Shown: piece by piece, positions 46,417 to 56,300 of the stretch | How the letters are laid out: each line of letters starts with the position of its first letter | Position numbering within the stretch: the first letter of the stretch is position 1 | DNA from: Fervidibacillus halotolerans | GTDB taxonomy: Bacteria; Bacillota; Bacilli; Bacillales; Caldibacillaceae | Direction of reading: 5' to 3' | Assembly: GCF_026547205.1 (NCBI RefSeq) | Contig: NZ_CP106877.1 | Span: forward strand, 1,204,771-1,268,770 | Length of the DNA: 64,000 nt | The notes under the pieces: model-generated | Databases searched by the model: none | The model's input: only the letters and a program-made list of their open reading frames with translations | Told to the model about the DNA's origin: nothing | Program-made: the position numbers and the translations under genes

Positions 46417-47970
46417 TTACGGTTTAATACTGGAAAAATAATTTTGGATAATTTTTTGTAATTCTTCAGGCAACCTTGTTCGATTCGTACTCTCGAAGTA
46501 GGCTTTTTCATATTCGGAAAAAACTTCTTCATATGGACGGAGATTTCCTTTCATAGCGAGACCCTCGCTTTCAAATTCTACACCTTGGCTACCTTCACCG
46601 ATGATTCCAAAATCATTCTCTAAATTAATCGGCCCATCGATCTTCTCTGGAACGGTCAAAAACAAATTTTCTGTCGAATCGATTCCCGCTCCACGATCCC
46701 CTGATCGATTTTCAGAATTCGAGCCACCGCTTTCACCTCCTCCTGAACGCTGTCCGTTATTAGTGCCTAGATTCCTTTCAGACGTTCCGTTACGATCCGC
46801 CTTCTCTCCGTTATTTATTTCTTGAGATTGACCTGTATCATTCCCTCCCTTGTCATTTCCACCATCTCGACCGGATCCATTATTCAGCTCGTCACTACGA
46901 TCTGTTTCATTTTTTAAATCGGAAGCAACATCAGGCGGTAGCAGGTTGGAGGATGCCAATTGCTGGGTAAAATGATTCCTTAAATTAGCTAAGTATTCTC
47001 CCTTCTTTTGGACCGATTCGGTTCTTTTTTCCAACTGTTTCCATTCCTCAATTTGTTTTTCTAATGATTCCGTCCAACTTTCATCGGACTTTTCAGAAAT
47101 CGCACTTTTCAACGCATTTTTACTTTTTTCATCCAATTGATTGAATTGTTTTTCCAATTGGGCCAATTCCCTTTTAATCGCTTCCATATCCTTTGATTCA
47201 ACCGTATCGGCAAAGGAAGATAATCCACTGTTTCGCAATTCCTCTAACCATTTTTCGTAATTTTTCGCATTTTCTTGTTCCTTCATTGCAGATAAATCGT
47301 TTTCTTTTAAAGATTTTTCCATATTTGCCAACAGTTCATTTGCATCTTTCGTATCTTCAATCATTTGCAACAATTCTTCCTGCAATGGTTTTAAATCCGG
47401 ATCCGTTTCTTTCCTCCAATGGTCACGTATCCTTTCTTTCAATTCTTGGACAATCTCCCGCTCTTTTTCCTGTTTCTTTGCTTCCTTCATCACCTCATTC
47501 GGATACAAACTGGATAGAATGCCAAAGAAAAGAAATACAGAGGATAAAAGTAAAAATATTGGATAAATCTTTTTCGCCTTAAACTTCATCAATTGTTCCC
47601 GTGCATCTTCTAAATGTTTAACGGCGTCTTGTACTAATAACTTTTCCACTGGACCATTTTTTTCAATAAACCGATATGCGGACAAAACCCGATCTTCTCC
47701 AACAAATTGATTTGCAAATTTGACCGCCTCTTCTGTTCGAATCCTGCCTTTCCATAATCGAATGATTTGAAAGAAAAGAAGTAGAACGATTGTAATTCCG
47801 ATGAACCGATCAACAAAATTAATGACAATCAATCGGGAAAGGATCATCCATAGAAAAAAAACGAAGCTAATCTCAAATAAAAATCGTTGGGATTCCTTTA
47901 TTATTTTTGCCCGATTCAACTTACCTTTCACCGATTGTATTAGTGAAACAAACCGTTTTCTTTCATTCAT
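46417..47970 (-). CDS. Coiled-coil membrane protein, function unknown
   Basis: 517 residues with two transmembrane helices near the N-terminus (about 33-50, 55-70), a third at about 135-155, a long Glu/Lys-rich coiled coil (about 165-345), a Gly/Asn/Ser-rich low-complexity stretch (about 355-425) and a conserved-looking end (YEEVFSEYEKAYFEST, RLPEELQKIIQNYFSS). By topology the coiled coil would be outside the cell. The last motif is reminiscent of DUF4175-type proteins found beside MoxR/DUF58/vWA genes, but I do not claim the family. It lies 13 bases before the MoxR gene. Confidence 0.75.
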   Translation of the reverse strand: MNERKRFVSLIQSVKGKLNRAKIIKESQRFLFEISFVFFLWMILSRLIVINFVDRFIGITIVLLLFFQIIRLWKGRIRTEEAVKFANQFVGEDRVLSAYRFIEKNGPVEKLLVQDAVKHLEDAREQLMKFKAKKIYPIFLLLSSVFLFFGILSSLYPNEVMKEAKKQEKEREIVQELKERIRDHWRKETDPDLKPLQEELLQMIEDTKDANELLANMEKSLKENDLSAMKEQENAKNYEKWLEELRNSGLSSFADTVESKDMEAIKRELAQLEKQFNQLDEKSKNALKSAISEKSDESWTESLEKQIEEWKQLEKRTESVQKKGEYLANLRNHFTQQLASSNLLPPDVASDLKNETDRSDELNNGSGRDGGNDKGGNDTGQSQEINNGEKADRNGTSERNLGTNNGQRSGGGESGGSNSENRSGDRGAGIDSTENLFLTVPEKIDGPINLENDFGIIGEGSQGVEFESEGLAMKGNLRPYEEVFSEYEKAYFESTNRTRLPEELQKIIQNYFSSIKP

Positions 47971-48024
47971 CGGATGCGGGTTGGATAGTCCACCAAATGT
48001 GGACCTCCCTTCCTCCTTTCGTAA

Positions 48025-48861
48025 TTAACGTCCGATATTTGGACGGATTTTTTTTACGCTGACGAAAATCGATATGAGGAAAATGAAAAGATAAAAACTA
48101 ACATACGTAACCCAAGGGGGAAGATGAATATTGAATAACAATTGATTAATTTCATTGTAAAACTCCTGATTCAATATACTAAGCATAACGACGAAAGGAT
48201 TTAAACTGGCGAAAATATAAGAAACGACATTTGTCGTATAAGGTGGACTTAGATTGGTGCCGATCATCATCGAAAGAACTAACAAAATTCCCGTTCCAGC
48301 TGAGAAAAAAACCATCAAAGCATAGGAAGTAACCATCGCTGGAATGGTTTTACGAATAATCGTAGAAAATAGGATACTAAAACTACCAATTGCAAAAATC
48401 GTGATCAAATACAGCATAAAAACCGTAACCAATTGACTAGGTGATATTCCGCCATATATAAAAACAAAACTGTAAATAGGTAAAGACGAAAAAAGTAATA
48501 TAAGTAAGTAAGAGATGGAGGAAAGAAGTTTGCCAAGTACAATAGTCAACGAACTTTGGGGAGTCGTTAGTAAAATATTTAACGTTTGCTTTTCCCGTTC
48601 CCCACTAATAATCCCTGCAGTTAAACCCGGGGTCATAAACAAAATTAATCCCAATTGTAAAAACGAAAGATAGTAAAACATCCATTGGCTTTCCCGGGGA
48701 TGAAAAAAACCAAACTGGGAGGAAAAAGATTGAGCGAAAATAAAGGTGATAACTAAAATCCCTAACGCTAGTAAATAAAATAATAATCCGATGTAGCTTT
48801 TACCTGATCGAAAGCGAAGTTTAAATTCTTTGGAAAGAACCGGGTTATTGAATCGCTTCAT
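48025..48861 (-). CDS. ABC-2 type transporter permease
   Basis: 278 residues, six transmembrane helices (about 22-45, 62-82, 112-132, 143-165, 175-200, 250-270). The cytoplasmic loop ISGEREKQTLNILLTTPQS is the typical ABC-2 exporter motif. It overlaps the ATPase gene by 17 bases. Substrate cannot be read from the sequence; the linkage to a vWA/MoxR system suggests export of or signalling through envelope components. Confidence 0.88.
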   Translation of the reverse strand: MKRFNNPVLSKEFKLRFRSGKSYIGLLFYLLALGILVITFIFAQSFSSQFGFFHPRESQWMFYYLSFLQLGLILFMTPGLTAGIISGEREKQTLNILLTTPQSSLTIVLGKLLSSISYLLILLFSSLPIYSFVFIYGGISPSQLVTVFMLYLITIFAIGSFSILFSTIIRKTIPAMVTSYALMVFFSAGTGILLVLSMMIGTNLSPPYTTNVVSYIFASLNPFVVMLSILNQEFYNEINQLLFNIHLPPWVTYVSFYLFIFLISIFVSVKKIRPNIGR

Positions 48862-49792
48862 CTTTTTCCACCTCTTTCATAATGTCGATAAATACCCTCT
48901 CCAAATTTCTTTCCCTTTCATAGAAACTAGTAATCGGCAATCCTTTTAAAACCGCACTTCGTAATAATTGAATCTGTTGTTCATCGGTTCCTTTATAAGT
49001 GAATATAAACTGTTTGTTTCCTTCATTTTTAACAACGGAGGTGACGAATGGATCGTCTTCAAAAAAGCGAATTGCTTCTTCCAATTGCCCATTCATTTTT
49101 ACCTCGATTACCTTTTCGCCAGACAATTGTTTGCGGATTTCGGAAACCGATCCTTTCATCACTAACTTTCCTTTTTCGATAATACCAATTTCATCGGACA
49201 TTTCCGCTAATTCAGGTAAAATATGGGAGGAAATCAAAATTGTCTTTCCCATTAATTTTAACTCTCGAATGATATCTTTCACTTCACTCCTTGCCTTTGG
49301 GTCGAGTCCGGAAGCAGGCTCATCTAAAATTAACACTTCCGGATCATGTACGAGGGCCCGTGCTAAACAGAGTCGTTGTTTCATTCCTCGAGATAATAAA
49401 TCAACATATGTGTTTTTTTTATCCGTTAAATTGACTAGCTCCAATAATTGGGGAATCAGTTTTTTCCTTTCATTTGGGAGAATGCCGAAACAGGAACCAA
49501 AGAAGTCTAAGTATTCTTCTACTTTTAAATGATCGTATACGCCGAAAAAATCGGGCATATAACCGATTTGTTTACGTACTTCCTTCGGTTGATGAACGAC
49601 AGAATATCCGTTAATGAATGCATCTCCAGATGTGGGTGGTAATAATGTTGCCAAAATATTAAATGTCGTCGTTTTTCCAGCACCATTTTGCCCGACAAAT
49701 CCAAATACCGTCCCCCGTTCCACATTAAAACTTACAGCATTCAAGGCAGTAAGATTCCCAAATTTTCTCGTTAACTGACGCACTTCAATCAT
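48845..49792 (-). CDS. ABC transporter ATP-binding protein
   Basis: 315 residues of the CcmA/NatA type. Walker A GQNGAGKTT at 34-42, signature LSRGMKQRLCLARAL (first position LSRG in place of LSGG), Walker B VLILDEPASGLDP and the switch histidine in ISSHILPEL. The C-terminal 90 residues form a regulatory extension. It overlaps the 788-residue gene upstream by 8 bases and the permease gene by 17, so the three are translated together. Confidence 0.93.
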   Translation of the reverse strand: MIEVRQLTRKFGNLTALNAVSFNVERGTVFGFVGQNGAGKTTTFNILATLLPPTSGDAFINGYSVVHQPKEVRKQIGYMPDFFGVYDHLKVEEYLDFFGSCFGILPNERKKLIPQLLELVNLTDKKNTYVDLLSRGMKQRLCLARALVHDPEVLILDEPASGLDPKARSEVKDIIRELKLMGKTILISSHILPELAEMSDEIGIIEKGKLVMKGSVSEIRKQLSGEKVIEVKMNGQLEEAIRFFEDDPFVTSVVKNEGNKQFIFTYKGTDEQQIQLLRSAVLKGLPITSFYERERNLERVFIDIMKEVEKDEAIQ

Positions 49793-52151
49793 TGGCTACA
49801 CGACCTTTCACCGTAAGCTGTGGCATATATGTGTTCGGATTCATATTTGAAGTTTTCTCCAACTGAAGTGTAATCGTTCCATCATCCGAAATGTATTCAT
49901 TTGCATCGTCTGTAAACTTTATTATATTCCCGAACTCATTCAATGGAAGGAAGGTATCATTTTTAACATTTAAAATGGAATATTGGTCTGATTCCATCAT
50001 TTGTACTTCGATCGTCAACTCATCGATTACGGGCGTAATATCTTTTAAATTCTCTGGTAAATAAAAGATTAACTGAAAAATTCCTTCTTCTAAAATCACT
50101 TCTCTCCTCCAGTAAGGCATCTCCATCCATCTTTCCAGTTTTCCTTCCGTATTCGATATGCCCGATTCCTTAAAAATATCGAAGGTGATATCCCTTTCTG
50201 TAATCGTAAACGATTCAAATGCTTGCCTATTAAGGGAAAACGGTTGAATAACTATTGACAAACTGTTTTTCTTTTCGTTCTTTTTGGCCATTTCCACATC
50301 AATCACCGCATCCTCTGTAAAACCGGCAATGACCGATTGATTTTTGGAATAGGGAACTAAACCTGTTACATTATACATTAACCTTTTTTTCAGCGTATCG
50401 GTTAAATTATCCTCGTTCATATAAACGTAAGAATCACTTGCTGGTTTCGTTAGCCAAGGACTTTGTAATACGATATCTACCGATTTTTCCTCACCTTGTT
50501 TGACCGATCCTAAAGGGTATGTGTATACGCCAGACCAAATAAATACTTCTTCAAAATCAAATGGGTATAAATTCGTAATTTTTCCCTTCAAACGATTATT
50601 ATTGATTGAAAGATCATAAACGAAGGAGTGATCTAATGATTTATTCGCCTTTCCGATCAATGAATTAATCGACCAGTACGGTACATCTGAATAGGTAAGG
50701 TTCATTTCTCCCTGATTCTCTGTAATGTAAGCGACGATCGATTGGAAATTCCGGAAGTATGATGAATGTCCGATCGGCATTGGACGAAATTCAGTTTTAT
50801 TCGTTTTTAATTCATATTCACCACTTTTATTCGATTGAAAGGATACTAAATAATAACCGTTTAGTTGCTCGCCCTCAGAAATGAAAAATCCGAGTTCATT
50901 TTGTAACGGTTGTTTCATTCGATCCTTTCCCCCGTATAAAAATAAGGAAATGGAGATGACAAGGGATATGGTTGGAATGATCCACCACGCATATTCTCGC
51001 TTATCAATCCGTTTCAAGAAAAAATACAAACCCGGTACGAGTACCAATGTATATAAAAGTAAAATAACCAATAAATGGAAGGGTGATAAACTAGCTTTTC
51101 CAAATAATTCATTTAGCTCGCCTAATTCCCAATATATATTGTTCAACCTATTTTTCGTATTTAACGAGGAGGTAATGGCAGTTTTTAATAATTCCATAAA
51201 ATACTCGGCAGATGCAACGGTAGACACATCCGGATGATCACCTAAGGAAAAGGAAGTTTGGATGATTTTTCCAGACCCACTTGTTTTTTCTAAAATTAAA
51301 GGATGATCGTTATGAGAACGAATAATTTTTCCATCTTCGACCGGTCCGGTAAATATGACCAGATCATCCAAATGTACATCAACATTTCCCTTTTTCAATT
51401 TAACATCTGTTACCATTTCCTCTGTTTCTAGTTTCATCGGCAGTTGCTCATAAATCGTTCCGTAAGCCTGTTTCGCATTTGATGTGGCTCCGATCAATAA
51501 CACTCCACCGCGATTGATCCATTCATCCAATGCTTCAATTTGATCTCTTTCAAGGGTAGAGAGGGGATATTCATCAACGATCAGTACATCAAACATTTCT
51601 AAGCCGACGGAATCTCGCGGTAAATTTTCCCTTGATAAAGTTGACCAATGGAATTGATCAGATGTTATCCCCCACCAATTTTTTAAACGTTCTGAATTCT
51701 CGCTTAACACACCGACAAAGAGTCGATTATAATCGATAATGTTCACGGTCAGTTTTTTATCACCGGTAAAAGAAACCTTCGTCCCATCTGCCCAATCTCC
51801 TTCATATAATTCAATATCATCCCTCCCAGTACTTGCACGAAAAATTTGGTCCTTCACACGGGGTAAAGATGTATAATATCTTTTACTTTCCCCTGGTCCT
51901 ACATAAACGGGAAGAACCTTGGCAGCTCGAGAGGAAGTTTCGATTTGAAAATAAACGATCAATTGTCCATCAAACGGATGATCCCCTTCATTTTTCACAG
52001 TAAACCAAATTGGAAAACCTTCCGATGATTGAATAAATCCGTTTGCACCGAGTTCATAAGAAACGGAAAGGGTTGCATCATCCGCTTTTACATTCGTTGA
52101 AAAACAAAGGAATATGATGAGAGGAACGATGAAAGCGGTGAATCTTTTCAA
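49785..52151 (-). CDS. Secreted/membrane protein with GATase-1-like domain
   Basis: 788-residue protein, first gene of the block. Signal peptide 1-23 (ending VKA-D), a beta-rich domain (25-125), a flavodoxin/GATase-1-like segment (about 130-330; FDVLIVDEYPLS, EWINRGGVLLIGAT), two transmembrane helices (about 352-374 and 384-404) and a 380-residue extracytoplasmic C-terminal part of beta character. No cysteine-type glutaminase active site is apparent, so the fold is probably non-catalytic. Start TTG at 52151 with AAGGAGGAAACAAA. Proteins of this build accompany ABC-2 exporters in Bacilli; function unknown. Confidence 0.82.
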   Translation of the reverse strand: MKRFTAFIVPLIIFLCFSTNVKADDATLSVSYELGANGFIQSSEGFPIWFTVKNEGDHPFDGQLIVYFQIETSSRAAKVLPVYVGPGESKRYYTSLPRVKDQIFRASTGRDDIELYEGDWADGTKVSFTGDKKLTVNIIDYNRLFVGVLSENSERLKNWWGITSDQFHWSTLSRENLPRDSVGLEMFDVLIVDEYPLSTLERDQIEALDEWINRGGVLLIGATSNAKQAYGTIYEQLPMKLETEEMVTDVKLKKGNVDVHLDDLVIFTGPVEDGKIIRSHNDHPLILEKTSGSGKIIQTSFSLGDHPDVSTVASAEYFMELLKTAITSSLNTKNRLNNIYWELGELNELFGKASLSPFHLLVILLLYTLVLVPGLYFFLKRIDKREYAWWIIPTISLVISISLFLYGGKDRMKQPLQNELGFFISEGEQLNGYYLVSFQSNKSGEYELKTNKTEFRPMPIGHSSYFRNFQSIVAYITENQGEMNLTYSDVPYWSINSLIGKANKSLDHSFVYDLSINNNRLKGKITNLYPFDFEEVFIWSGVYTYPLGSVKQGEEKSVDIVLQSPWLTKPASDSYVYMNEDNLTDTLKKRLMYNVTGLVPYSKNQSVIAGFTEDAVIDVEMAKKNEKKNSLSIVIQPFSLNRQAFESFTITERDITFDIFKESGISNTEGKLERWMEMPYWRREVILEEGIFQLIFYLPENLKDITPVIDELTIEVQMMESDQYSILNVKNDTFLPLNEFGNIIKFTDDANEYISDDGTITLQLEKTSNMNPNTYMPQLTVKGRVAND

Positions 52152-52189
52152 TTTGTTTCCTCCTTCGTATGAATCATTTCATTAATTTA

Positions 52190-52216
52190 GACGATGAGAA
52201 AGAAAATGAAGTTACA
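52190..52216 (-). promoter_or_regulatory. ECF-sigma-like promoter of the vWA/MoxR/ABC block
   Basis: On the minus strand TGTAAC (52216-52211), exactly 17 bases, CGTC (52193-52190), 39 bases before the TTG start of the first gene. TGTAAC-N17-CGAC and TGAAAC-N16/17-CGTC are the classes used by Bacillus sigma-X and sigma-M. No comparable sigma-A promoter is visible between the ftsY terminator and the start. Confidence 0.55.
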
Positions 52217-52257
52217 AAATTTACAAATAATTCCCTGTGATCATGGAATGAGATTAC

Positions 52258-52290
52258 GAAAAAAAGGGGAACCCTCCCCTTTTTTTTAAA
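52258..52290 (-). terminator. Terminator of rnc-smc-ftsY
   Basis: AAAAAAAAGGGGA and TCCCCTTTTTTT form a long stem with loop GGGT on the minus strand, 18 bases after the ftsY stop. It separates ftsY from the accessory block. Confidence 0.9.
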
Positions 52291-52308
52291 AAAATATGAT
52301 GTAACTAA

Positions 52309-53277
52309 TTATTCTGCAAACAGCCCATATACATAAGCTTCCGCATCAAAGGGTTGAAGATCATCGATTTTTTCACCTAGACCGACAAATTTGACCGGTA
52401 TGTTCAGCTCTTTTTTAATGGCGATCACAATTCCCCCTTTTGCTGTACCATCTAATTTCGTTAAAACAATCCCGGTCACACCTGTCGCCTCTTTAAATTG
52501 TTTTGCCTGAACCATTGCATTTTGTCCTGTCGTTGCATCCAAAACGAGGAGCACTTCATGGGGGGCTTCAGGAATTTCCCGTTGAATGACCCGTTTTACC
52601 TTTTCTAATTCTTTCATTAAATTTACTTTATTCTGTAGCCTTCCAGCTGTATCACATAACAACACATCCACTTTTCGACTTTTCGCCGCTTGAATCGCAT
52701 CGTATATGACCGCTGCCGGGTCAGAACCTTCCTGATGTTTAATGACTTCTACACCGGTACGATCTCCCCAAACTTCCAATTGTTCGATGGCTCCTGCTCG
52801 AAACGTATCTCCTGCAGCGAGAAGCACCCGTTTACCTTCCGACTTTAATTTATAAGCCATTTTCCCAATCGTCGTCGTTTTTCCAACCCCATTGACACCG
52901 ACGAATAAAATAACCGCAAGTCCAGTGTCTGGAAGATTCAATGTGGAAATATTTTCATCTTCCCCATAATAAATTTCCACTAATTTTTCTACAATCATCT
53001 CTTTCAAAAGTTCCGATTGTTGAATTTTTTTTCGTTTCGCTTCCATTTTTAATTCATCCACAAGTTCGATCACGGTATCAAAACCAATATCTGCTTGAAT
53101 AAATATTTCTTCCAATTCCTCAAAAAATTCTTCGTCTACTTTTCGATAACGGGCAACCAAATCATTTACCTTTTCCGTTAAATTTTGACGGGTTTTCAAT
53201 AATCCGTCTTTAAATTTTCCCGTTACCGCCTCCGTTTGACTTGTGAATTTTTCTTTGAATTTATCGAGAAATCCCAT
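52309..53277 (-). CDS. ftsY: Signal recognition particle receptor FtsY
   Basis: Membrane-associated SRP receptor GTPase. N-terminal helices (LTEKVNDLVARYRKVDEEFFEEL), then the G domain with GVNGVGKTTTIGKMA, DTAGRLQNK, TKLDGTAKGG and the C-terminal FVGLGEKIDDLQPFD. 322 residues from the ATG at 53277 (MGFLDKFKEKFTSQ), which is the usual start; the frame is open to a TTG at 53301. It follows smc by 35 bases. Confidence 0.97.
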   Translation of the reverse strand: MGFLDKFKEKFTSQTEAVTGKFKDGLLKTRQNLTEKVNDLVARYRKVDEEFFEELEEIFIQADIGFDTVIELVDELKMEAKRKKIQQSELLKEMIVEKLVEIYYGEDENISTLNLPDTGLAVILFVGVNGVGKTTTIGKMAYKLKSEGKRVLLAAGDTFRAGAIEQLEVWGDRTGVEVIKHQEGSDPAAVIYDAIQAAKSRKVDVLLCDTAGRLQNKVNLMKELEKVKRVIQREIPEAPHEVLLVLDATTGQNAMVQAKQFKEATGVTGIVLTKLDGTAKGGIVIAIKKELNIPVKFVGLGEKIDDLQPFDAEAYVYGLFAE

Positions 53278-53312
53278 ATGATCCCAATTCCTTTCTTCCA
53301 AAATATGAGTAT

Positions 53313-56300
53313 TTATCCAACAACACTTACTTCATCCAATCGAACGGAAACAAGTTTGGATACCCCGGACTCTTGCATTGTTACCCCATAAAGAACATCT
53401 GCTTCTTCCATCGTACCCTTTCGATGGGTAATCACGATAAATTGAGATTGTTTACTAAATTGTTTTAAATATTGACTAAAACGATACACGTTCGCTTCAT
53501 CTAAAGCTGCTTCCACCTCATCGAGTACACAAAAAGGGACAGGGCGAACCCGTAAAATGGAAAACAATAAAGCAATCGCCGTCAACGCACGCTCTCCACC
53601 GGAAAGAAGGGCTAAGTTTTGCAATTTTTTTCCAGGTGGTTGGGCGATAATTTCCACTCCAGTATTCAATAAATCTTCCGGATCCGTCAATGTTAAATCT
53701 GCCCTTCCACCACCAAACAATGAACAGAATACATCGTTGAATTCGTCACGAATAGCTGAAAATGTTTCTTGAAAACGGCGAACCATTTCCTCATCCATTT
53801 CAGCAATGATTTGATAGAGAGTATCCTTTGCATCTTGCAAGTCTTTCTTTTGTTCCATTAAAAATTCATAACGTTCTTTTACCCGTTCATATTCATCGAT
53901 CGCTCCGAGATTAACCGTACCGAGTTCGTCGATCGCTCGTTTAATGAGCATAACCTTTTTCTTCGCTTCTTCATAAGGAATGGATAACGGGTATGACTGC
54001 TTTGCTCCTTCAAAACTAAGGAAATATTCCTCTCTCAATTTCACTAACCGATTATCCAAGTCCACATCGAGTCGATTTAATTTGACTTGTTCGTCGGTTA
54101 ATAATTCGGTTAAATCTTTATGCTGTTTTTTCAGCCCTTTCGTTTCCCCTTCGAGATCTTCTAAAAGGTGTTGTAATTCTAACCTCGTTTTCCTTCTTTC
54201 CGAAATTAATTCGAGGGTTTTTTCCTTATCTATTAAGGTTTCTTTTGCCTTTTGTTCAATATGAATCTCCTCTTTATCGTTTGAAGCGATTACGTGAAGA
54301 TATTCCTCTCGTTCCCGTTGATTTCTCTCCATCCGTTCCTTTAGTTCAATTTGGCGTTGTTGGAAAGTATTCAACTGTTCTTGTAAATGATTGAGTTTTT
54401 CTTCCTTCTTCGCCAAATCCACTTTCAATTGATGAATCATTTCCATTAAATCCGTTTTTTCGGATTCCTTCATATTTTGTCTTTCCGATAGGGTAGCAAT
54501 CTCTTCCTCTGTTTGTTGGATGGTTAACTGAATGTTTTCCAATTGTTCCTGATTTTGATTCGCTCGTTTTTCCAATTCCTGTTTTTCTTCTGCTAAAGAT
54601 TTTTCTTCCCGATCAAATATAACGAGTCGCTCATCGATATTTTTTTCTTGCCAATACAAATCCTTCCGTTGATCCTTTAAATTTTGCAACTGTTTTTGTA
54701 ACGAATCTCGATGATCATCCATCTTTTGAAACTCGTTTTTCTGATTGTGAATCATTTCTTTTTTTCGTTTCATATCTCGTTCTAGTTTTGTCACGGTCGC
54801 ATCCATTTCCGACAATTTTTTTCGCAATGTTTCCAATTCTGTCTTTCTTGCAAGAAATGATCCACCTTTTTGTTTCGTTGCCCCACCGGTCATCGAACCA
54901 CCGGCATGTACCACATCCCCATCTAATGTAACGATTCGGTATCGATATTGTATCTGTTTTGCAATGTCGTTTGCACCTTTTAAGTCTTTACTAATAATTA
55001 CATTTCCCAATAAATTTTTAATAATATGGTGATATTTCGGATCGATGGAAACGATATCCGATGCAACTCCTACAAAGGATGGATGATCGCGGACGATTTT
55101 TTCAATAGACTCCGGCAATGCCTTCCCTCTTATGACTGATAAGGGGAGAAAAGTTGCCCGACCGAAACCGTTTTTCTTTAAATAACTAATAGCCTTTCTC
55201 GCGTCTTCTTCCGTTTTCACAACGATATGTTGCATCGCGGAAGAAAGGGCAATTTCAATAGCTGTTTGGAACGGTTCATCTACACGAATTAATTCAGCGA
55301 TTGCACCTTCGACACCAGATAGCTGGTTTCGGACCTTTAGCACTTCCTTGACTCCCCGGAAAAATCCGGAGAAATCTTCTTCCAATTCTTCAAGGAGTTC
55401 TTTTCGATTTTTCGCCTGTTGAACAAATTGTAATGTTTTGTAATAGTTTTGTTCAGCCCTTTTATATTCCTTTTCCAATCGTTCCAAGTTTCGTTCCCTT
55501 TCTAAACGGGCTGAAGCGAGTTGTTCGAGTACTTGTTGCACTTCTTTTATCTGTTCTTCCACCGAATGAATCCGATCTTTCACTTTTTTCCGTTCAACGA
55601 GGATTTGTTCATTTTCCTTAAGGAGACGGTCCCTCCGATTTGCCAACTGTTCCAACTGGTTGCGAATATGTTGATCTTCATTTTTTATTGTCGCTTGATC
55701 ATTCAGTAAATCGATATATTCGCTTTTCAACGTTTCGATTTTCTTTTCGATATCACCTTGAAACAATTGTAACGCTTGACTTTTTTCGGACAATAATTTC
55801 CGATCTCGTTCGATCGTTTGTAAAAGATGGCTTCGTTGTTCTGCTATTTTCTCCGTTTCTCGTTGCAATTGGGAAAGTTTTTCCATATCTTCCGCAATTT
55901 GTTGATCGATTCCTTGCAATTGTTGTTTTGCATTCCGTTTTCGTTCCTTTATAACTCCCTTTTTCCCTTCTAACTTTTCCAACTCTTCACTCGTTGTCAA
56001 GAGCAATTTTTGGAGTTGTTCCACCGACTCATCGATCGCTGCGAGTTCATTACGGAACTGTTGAATTTCCGCCTCTTTTTTTTGGATAACTGCAGCTAAG
56101 CGACCTTCTTCATCCGTATGTTTTTCCACATTCTTTTTTTGCTTTTCCCATCGTGCATGCAATTGTTCAATTTCATAAACGATGATACTGATTTCATGAT
56201 TATTAAGCTCTTCTTTTTTTTCCAAATAGTCTTTAGCGATGGATGCTTGAGCGGCTAAAGGTTCCAACTGGTTTTCCAGTTCATGTAAAATATCTTTCAC

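Noticed and set aside
46404-46532. N-terminal 43-residue extension of the MoxR ATPase
   Set aside because: It overlaps the upstream gene by over 100 bases, has no ribosome site, and its basic composition is unlike MoxR N-termini; the ATG at 46403 has a good site.
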